Source: Oscillospiraceae bacterium | GTDB taxonomy: Bacteria > Bacillota_A > Clostridia > Oscillospirales > Oscillospiraceae | Assembly: GCA_017381835.1 (NCBI GenBank) | Contig: JAFOBK010000029.1 | Location: 1-10,562, forward strand | Length of the DNA stretch: 10,562 nucleotides | Direction: 5' to 3' | Shown here: piece by piece, positions 6,940-10,562 of the stretch | Layout: each line of letters begins with the position of its first letter | How positions within the stretch are numbered: position 1 is the first letter of the stretch | The notes under the pieces: model-generated | What the model was told of the DNA's origin: nothing | The model's input: the letters and a program-made list of their open reading frames with translations, nothing else | The model's database searches: none | Made by a program: the position numbers and the translations under genes

Positions 6940-8193
6940 TTAGTTTCTTCTCAGGGCATCGATGGGGTTCAGGTTGGCAGCCTTGATGGCAGGCACCAGG
7001 CCGAAGACGATGCCGATGATGGTGGAAAATACCACGGAGATCAGGATCGCCGGAACACTCACAGACACAGGGATCTGCATCATATTGGAAATAAGTTCCG
7101 CCAAACCGATGCCGGAGGCAACGCCGATGATACCGCCCAGGCTGGTGAGCACCGCGGCTTCCGTGAGGAACTGCATCCGGATCCGGCGCTTCTTGGCGCC
7201 CAAGGCCTTCTTCAGGCCGATCTCGGAGGTACGCTCCGTGACGGACACCAGCATGATGTTCATAACACCGATACCGCCGACGATAAGGCTGATGCTGGCG
7301 ATCCACACCAGCTGCATGTTGGTAGACTCTGACATGCTCTGCAGCTGCTGTGCCTGCTCCAGCATATCCTGGCTGCGGTAGTCAAAATCGCTGTTTTGAT
7401 CGATGATCTGCTTTTCCGTCAGCAGATCGGCAGCTTCCTTGCCCACCTTTGCCATGGCATCGGTATCGGCCACCTTGATGGCCACGTTCTGAGGCTCATC
7501 GAAGCGGTAGGCCGTGGGCCAGACTGCATCCGGCAGGAAAATAGTGCCGGAAGAGGTATCGGCATAGAGCCAGTAGTCATTGATGGAGTTGATGGTGGGG
7601 GCAAAATTGTCGCTGAGGGCAACCACACCCACCACGGTGAACAGCTCACCGGACAATTCCACCGTCTCCCCTACCGGGTTTTCGCCGCCGAAGAGGTTCT
7701 TCACAGCGGTGGCATCCACCAGGGCCACTTTCCGGAAAGACTGATAATCTTTCTCCGTAAAGCCACGGCCGTTTTTCACCTGGTAGCCATAGACGGACAG
7801 ATAGTTTTCGTCAATGCCCAGGATGCTGCCGTTGAACTGGGTGTTCAGGTAATAGACCTGGTCGGCATAATTGCGGGAGGTATACAGAGATACCTTCTGG
7901 GCGCCGTCGATTTCTTCCAGCTCCTCCCGGGTTTCCTGGGAGATGACCCGGACAGCATCGGGAACGCTGTTCCAGCTCATGTCATACTGGTAGCCGCCCT
8001 GGTTCAGCTGGACGGTGACCACATTATTGCCGGCACCGATCAGATTCTTCTTGATCTGCTCGTTGGTGCCTTTAATGGTGGAGACGATGGTGATGATGGC
8101 TGCGATACCGATGATGATACCAAGCATGGTGAGGATGGAGCGGAGCTTATGGCTCCAAATGCCCTGGAAGGCAAGACGCATATTTTCAAACAT
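6940..8193 (-). CDS. MacB/FtsX-type ABC transporter permease
   Basis: Membrane subunit of a type VII (mechanotransmitting) ABC exporter, 417 residues, without the fused ATPase domain of E. coli MacB. TM1 is at about 18-40, followed by an extracytoplasmic MacB periplasmic-core-like domain (about 41-290), then TM2 (294-317), TM3 (343-367) and TM4 (379-404). Family hallmarks are LIVGGIGVMNIMLVSVTER (303-321), the coupling segment TSEIGLKKALGAKKRRI (322-338) and the terminal PAIKAANLNPIDALR. ATG 8193 follows AAGGAGGG by 7 nt; that site overlaps the adaptor stop codon, and the two genes are 13 nt apart, indicating translational linkage. Partners are the ATPase at 9975-10562 and the adaptor. Closest described counterpart by architecture: B. 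subtilis YknZ or pneumococcal Spr0695. Confidence 0.93.
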   Translation of the reverse strand: MFENMRLAFQGIWSHKLRSILTMLGIIIGIAAIITIVSTIKGTNEQIKKNLIGAGNNVVTVQLNQGGYQYDMSWNSVPDAVRVISQETREELEEIDGAQKVSLYTSRNYADQVYYLNTQFNGSILGIDENYLSVYGYQVKNGRGFTEKDYQSFRKVALVDATAVKNLFGGENPVGETVELSGELFTVVGVVALSDNFAPTINSINDYWLYADTSSGTIFLPDAVWPTAYRFDEPQNVAIKVADTDAMAKVGKEAADLLTEKQIIDQNSDFDYRSQDMLEQAQQLQSMSESTNMQLVWIASISLIVGGIGVMNIMLVSVTERTSEIGLKKALGAKKRRIRMQFLTEAAVLTSLGGIIGVASGIGLAELISNMMQIPVSVSVPAILISVVFSTIIGIVFGLVPAIKAANLNPIDALRRN

Positions 8194-8206
8194 GGTACTT
8201 CCCTCC

Positions 8207-9985
8207 TTAGCCGTAAAGTTCGGACAGGTCGCTCTCCACCGTGTCCGCGCCGGCCTTCACCTGCTTGCCGTAGGGGAAGGCAATGTAATCTTCTGCACTC
8301 AGACCCTCCAGCACCTCGGTATAGCTGCCCCGAAGGGACTTGCCGGTGGTGATGAAGCGCTGCTCCAGCTTGCCGTCGGCACCCCGCACATACACATAGG
8401 TCTTGCCCTGCTCGGTACGCAGGAAGGGGTTTTCCAGGTAGATGCCCTGCTCCGTGGTAGCGGTGGAGAACATGACGCTGACATAAGATCCCTCCTGTAG
8501 GTCTGCCTCCGCGTCAATGAAGACGGTGAAGGGATAGTAGGAGACATTGGGGTTGCCCATGCCGTTCCAGTAGCCGTCGGCTGCGGGGAAATCGCCTACG
8601 GACTGGACGGTGCCGGTGTACTGCATGCCGGTGTTCCAGTCGTTGACGGTGACCTCCTGGCCGATCTGCAGGTTATCCTTCTCCAGCTCGCTGACAGTGC
8701 CTTCCATATAGAAGCCGCCGCCACCGGAGATTTTCAGCAAAGGCTGCATGGTCAATTTTGCCTCTTCTTCCGAGAGCAGGGATACCACGGTGCCGTCGAT
8801 CTGGGCGATCACATTGCCGGATTCCAGCTCCGTCTGCTTAATGGCATAGTCTGCCTCCGCCATTTTCACCTGGAAGCGGAGATCCTTGATCTCCTTCTCC
8901 TTGGCGGCGCGCATCTGGGCGATCTCCGCGGCGGTGAAGCCGCTGCCCAGGTCGGGCATGGTGGGTTCTTCTACTTCTTCGTCCTCGGGAAGCATATGAT
9001 CCTTCAGGCCGGAGGCATCAAAGAAGCGGAAGGAGAATACGCCGCTCTCGTCTTTGGTGACTTCCATACCCTGCCAAACCACGGGGCTTCCCAGGGACAT
9101 ATTACCCTGGGTGACCTTTGCAACCATATAGAACCGGCTGACCTCTGCCTTGGGGGGCTCGGTGGGTTCGGTGGGTTCCTCGGTAGGTTCTTCGGTGGGT
9201 TCTTCGGTGGGTTCTTCCGTAGGTTCTTCGGTAGGTTCTTCGGTGGGTTCTTCCGTAGGTTCTTCGGTAGGTTCCTCGGTGGGTTCTTCGGTGGGTTCTT
9301 CCTCAGAATCCTCCGCTTCTATCTTTTCCGGTTTGTCCTCGACTTCGCCTTCACCGGAAGGGATATTGGCAGTCTGGTAGTCTTCCGCTGCCTTACGGAC
9401 AGCCTCAAACACATCATCGCTGAGGTTTACGCTGTCGCCGATCCAAAGGATCAAAGCCTTTTCCTTAGCAGAACCGTCGAAGGCCTTGTCCTTGGAAATT
9501 TCATAGTCGGAGGGGATCATGATGCCCAGGTTTTCATCAGGATCCGGCTCCGGTTCGGGGTCGGGGATCACCATAGGCTTCATATTGTTGATATCCCGCA
9601 GTTCCTTCTGGGCATTTTCCAGCTGCAGCTTCAGCTTTTCCACCGCAAGCCGTTCCCGCTCCAGGGCAAGGTCGGAAAGCGTGGTATCAAAGGTCATGAT
9701 CAGGTCACCCTTGCTGACGCTGTCACCGGGCTGGACAAAGACTTCCGTGACGGTCTGGGTATCGGACAGGAAGACCGTCTGCACCCGGTCGGTGGTGATT
9801 GGGCCGTAACTCTCCTGGGAATCGCCCCAGTACTCGGTCATGCCCACATAATTGAAGGGGTACACACCCACCGGCTCGGATGTACGGTTTTGGGTGAAAT
9901 ACCAAATGCCTGCACCGGCGCCGCCCAAAATCAGCGCCGCGATCAGAACGATCACCAGGACTTTGCCCTTGCTTTTACGCTTCAT
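8207..9985 (-). CDS. HlyD/MacA-type membrane fusion adaptor with EEPT-repeat insertion
   Basis: Extracytoplasmic adaptor of the ABC exporter (YknX/MacA-like), 592 residues. A single N-terminal membrane anchor (8-30) lacks a lipobox cysteine. Order: first lipoyl half (about 61-102, VTEVFVQPGDSVSKGDLIMTF), outgoing hairpin helix (103-134), an insertion (about 135-348), return helix (349-388), second lipoyl half (NVIAQIDGTVVSLL, 393-406), beta-barrel (about 424-505) and membrane-proximal domain (to 592). Ordinary MacA-like adaptors are nearer 380-400 residues; the excess is the insertion at the hairpin tip. It contains an acidic linker, a small predicted alpha/beta part, (EEPT)x11 at 229-272, then a beta-rich part (about 280-330). 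Start ATG 9985 is chosen for the AGGGAGG 8 nt upstream; it overlaps the ATPase gene by 11 nt. The function of the insertion is unknown. Confidence 0.9.
   Translation of the reverse strand: MKRKSKGKVLVIVLIAALILGGAGAGIWYFTQNRTSEPVGVYPFNYVGMTEYWGDSQESYGPITTDRVQTVFLSDTQTVTEVFVQPGDSVSKGDLIMTFDTTLSDLALERERLAVEKLKLQLENAQKELRDINNMKPMVIPDPEPEPDPDENLGIMIPSDYEISKDKAFDGSAKEKALILWIGDSVNLSDDVFEAVRKAAEDYQTANIPSGEGEVEDKPEKIEAEDSEEEPTEEPTEEPTEEPTEEPTEEPTEEPTEEPTEEPTEEPTEEPTEPTEPPKAEVSRFYMVAKVTQGNMSLGSPVVWQGMEVTKDESGVFSFRFFDASGLKDHMLPEDEEVEEPTMPDLGSGFTAAEIAQMRAAKEKEIKDLRFQVKMAEADYAIKQTELESGNVIAQIDGTVVSLLSEEEAKLTMQPLLKISGGGGFYMEGTVSELEKDNLQIGQEVTVNDWNTGMQYTGTVQSVGDFPAADGYWNGMGNPNVSYYPFTVFIDAEADLQEGSYVSVMFSTATTEQGIYLENPFLRTEQGKTYVYVRGADGKLEQRFITTGKSLRGSYTEVLEGLSAEDYIAFPYGKQVKAGADTVESDLSELYG
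9161..9301 (-). repeat. In-frame 12-bp tandem repeat encoding EEPT x11
   Basis: Eleven 12-bp units (9170-9301) plus a 9-bp partial unit (9161-9169, EPT). Units differ only at silent positions (GAA/GAG, CCC/CCT, ACC/ACG). Three consecutive units form a 36-bp block present twice in tandem (9218-9253 and 9254-9289) with one difference (9239 versus 9275), which points to expansion by slippage or unequal exchange. Any change by whole units keeps the adaptor frame. Confidence 0.95.
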
Positions 9986-10562
9986 CTGCTGCGCCTCCCT
10001 TCCGGGATGTGACCGGCTCTTTATAAAGCTCGCCGTCGAGAATGTAATAGCACTTATCGGCGCAGTCGGCAATGGACTGCTCGTGGGTGATCATGATAAT
10101 GGTCATGCCCTCCCGGCTCAGCTGCCGGAAGATCTCCATAATCTGCTCGCCGGACTTGGAGTCCAAAGCGCCGGTGGGTTCGTCCGCCAGCAGCAGATCG
10201 GGCTTGCCCACAATGGCTCTGGCAATGGCCACTCTCTGGCATTGGCCGCCGGAGAGCTGATTGGGCAGGAAATGGATCCGCTCACCCAGGCCAACGGCCT
10301 TCAGCGCCTCCTCCGCTCTGGCTCTGCGCTCCTTAATGGGAACACCGGCATAGAGAAGGGGCAGGGCCACATTATCCAGCGCATCCATCTTGGGAAGCAG
10401 GTGGAAGCTCTGAAATACGAAGCCGATATGCTGATTGCGGATATCCGCCAGGGCATTATCGGAAAGATCCTGCAGATTTTTGCCGTCCAGCAGATACTCA
10501 CCGGAGGTGGGGACATCCAGGCAGCCGATCAGATTCATCAAGGTGGTCTTGCCGCTGCCGGA
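9975..10562 (-). CDS. ABC transporter ATP-binding protein (MacB/LolD type), 5' end outside window
   Basis: Cytosolic ATPase subunit powering the exporter formed with the downstream adaptor and permease. 195 residues are visible; the window edge cuts inside Walker A, leaving SGSGKTTLMNLIG. Then follow the Q-loop (GFVFQSFHLLPKMDALDNV), signature LSGGQCQRVAIARAI, Walker B with catalytic Glu (LLLADEPTGALD, which also holds the D-loop) and the H-loop (MITHEQS). The signature has Cys where LSGGQQQR is usual. Perhaps 35-45 N-terminal residues are missing. The C-terminal tail overlaps the adaptor start by 11 nt. Gene order ATPase-adaptor-permease differs from adaptor-ATPase-permease in B. subtilis yknXYZ. 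Confidence 0.95.
   Translation of the reverse strand, partial: SGSGKTTLMNLIGCLDVPTSGEYLLDGKNLQDLSDNALADIRNQHIGFVFQSFHLLPKMDALDNVALPLLYAGVPIKERRARAEEALKAVGLGERIHFLPNQLSGGQCQRVAIARAIVGKPDLLLADEPTGALDSKSGEQIMEIFRQLSREGMTIIMITHEQSIADCADKCYYILDGELYKEPVTSRKGGAADEA
9994..10000 (-). promoter_or_regulatory. Ribosome binding site fixing the adaptor start
   Basis: AGGGAGG on the minus strand, 8 nt before ATG 9985 and inside the end of the ATPase gene. It favours 9985 over the in-frame TTG at 10072, whose extra N-terminal residues would precede the membrane anchor and look nothing like the family. Confidence 0.85.

Noticed and set aside
9161..9301. Possible CRISPR-like array
   Set aside because: Units are contiguous 12-mers without spacers and lie in a coding frame.
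8996..10012. Plus-strand open frame with a Gly/Phe-rich repeat opposite the adaptor
   Set aside because: The FGGFFRRF-type repeat is simply the reverse reading of the EEPT array.
9986..10072. Upstream TTG start for the adaptor
   Set aside because: It would extend deep into the ATPase gene and add a non-family N-terminus before the membrane anchor; ATG 9985 has a strong ribosome binding site.

Overview
The window looks like a chromosomal segment of a Bacillota genome, probably a gut Clostridia of the Oscillospirales type. The basis is strong AGGAGG-type ribosome binding sites, sigma-A promoters with near-consensus boxes, a B. subtilis-like NagA and RF2, a split MacB-type ABC transporter as in Bacillus YknXYZ, and two short intergenic repeats of a kind I recall from Oscillospiraceae genomes. 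The taxonomic call is inference.

Layout. At the left edge lies prfB (minus strand, 3' end cut off by the window) with its own promoter. A folded dispersed repeat separates it from a divergent tRNA-Arg(CCT) gene, which has a consensus promoter and a very strong terminator. Next comes a single-gene nagA unit (plus strand) closed by a hairpin terminator that also works from the opposite side. A second short dispersed repeat fills the convergent gap.

The remaining three quarters is a minus-strand export region. Transcription enters from the right edge: an ABC ATPase (5' end cut off inside Walker A), a HlyD/MacA-type adaptor and a MacB/FtsX-type permease. Their spacing (11-nt overlap, then a 13-nt gap) indicates one operon, ended by a hairpin terminator. 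Downstream is a 1338-residue RND pump with its own promoter, overlapped by a 32-bp interrupted palindrome that looks like an operator.

How the genes may work together. ATPase, adaptor and permease should form a MacAB-like efflux machine. The RND pump adds a proton-driven pump of the AcrB/SwrC class. Only one adaptor is visible, and both it and the pump carry large insertions at the places where Gram-negative relatives contact TolC or the adaptor: about 210 residues with an 11-fold EEPT repeat at the adaptor hairpin tip, and about 300 residues of coiled coil at the entry to the pump's docking domain. These insertions are the most interesting feature of the window. Other points are a tRNA whose tertiary pair 19-56 appears swapped from G-C to U-A, and an RF2 gene without the usual programmed frameshift.
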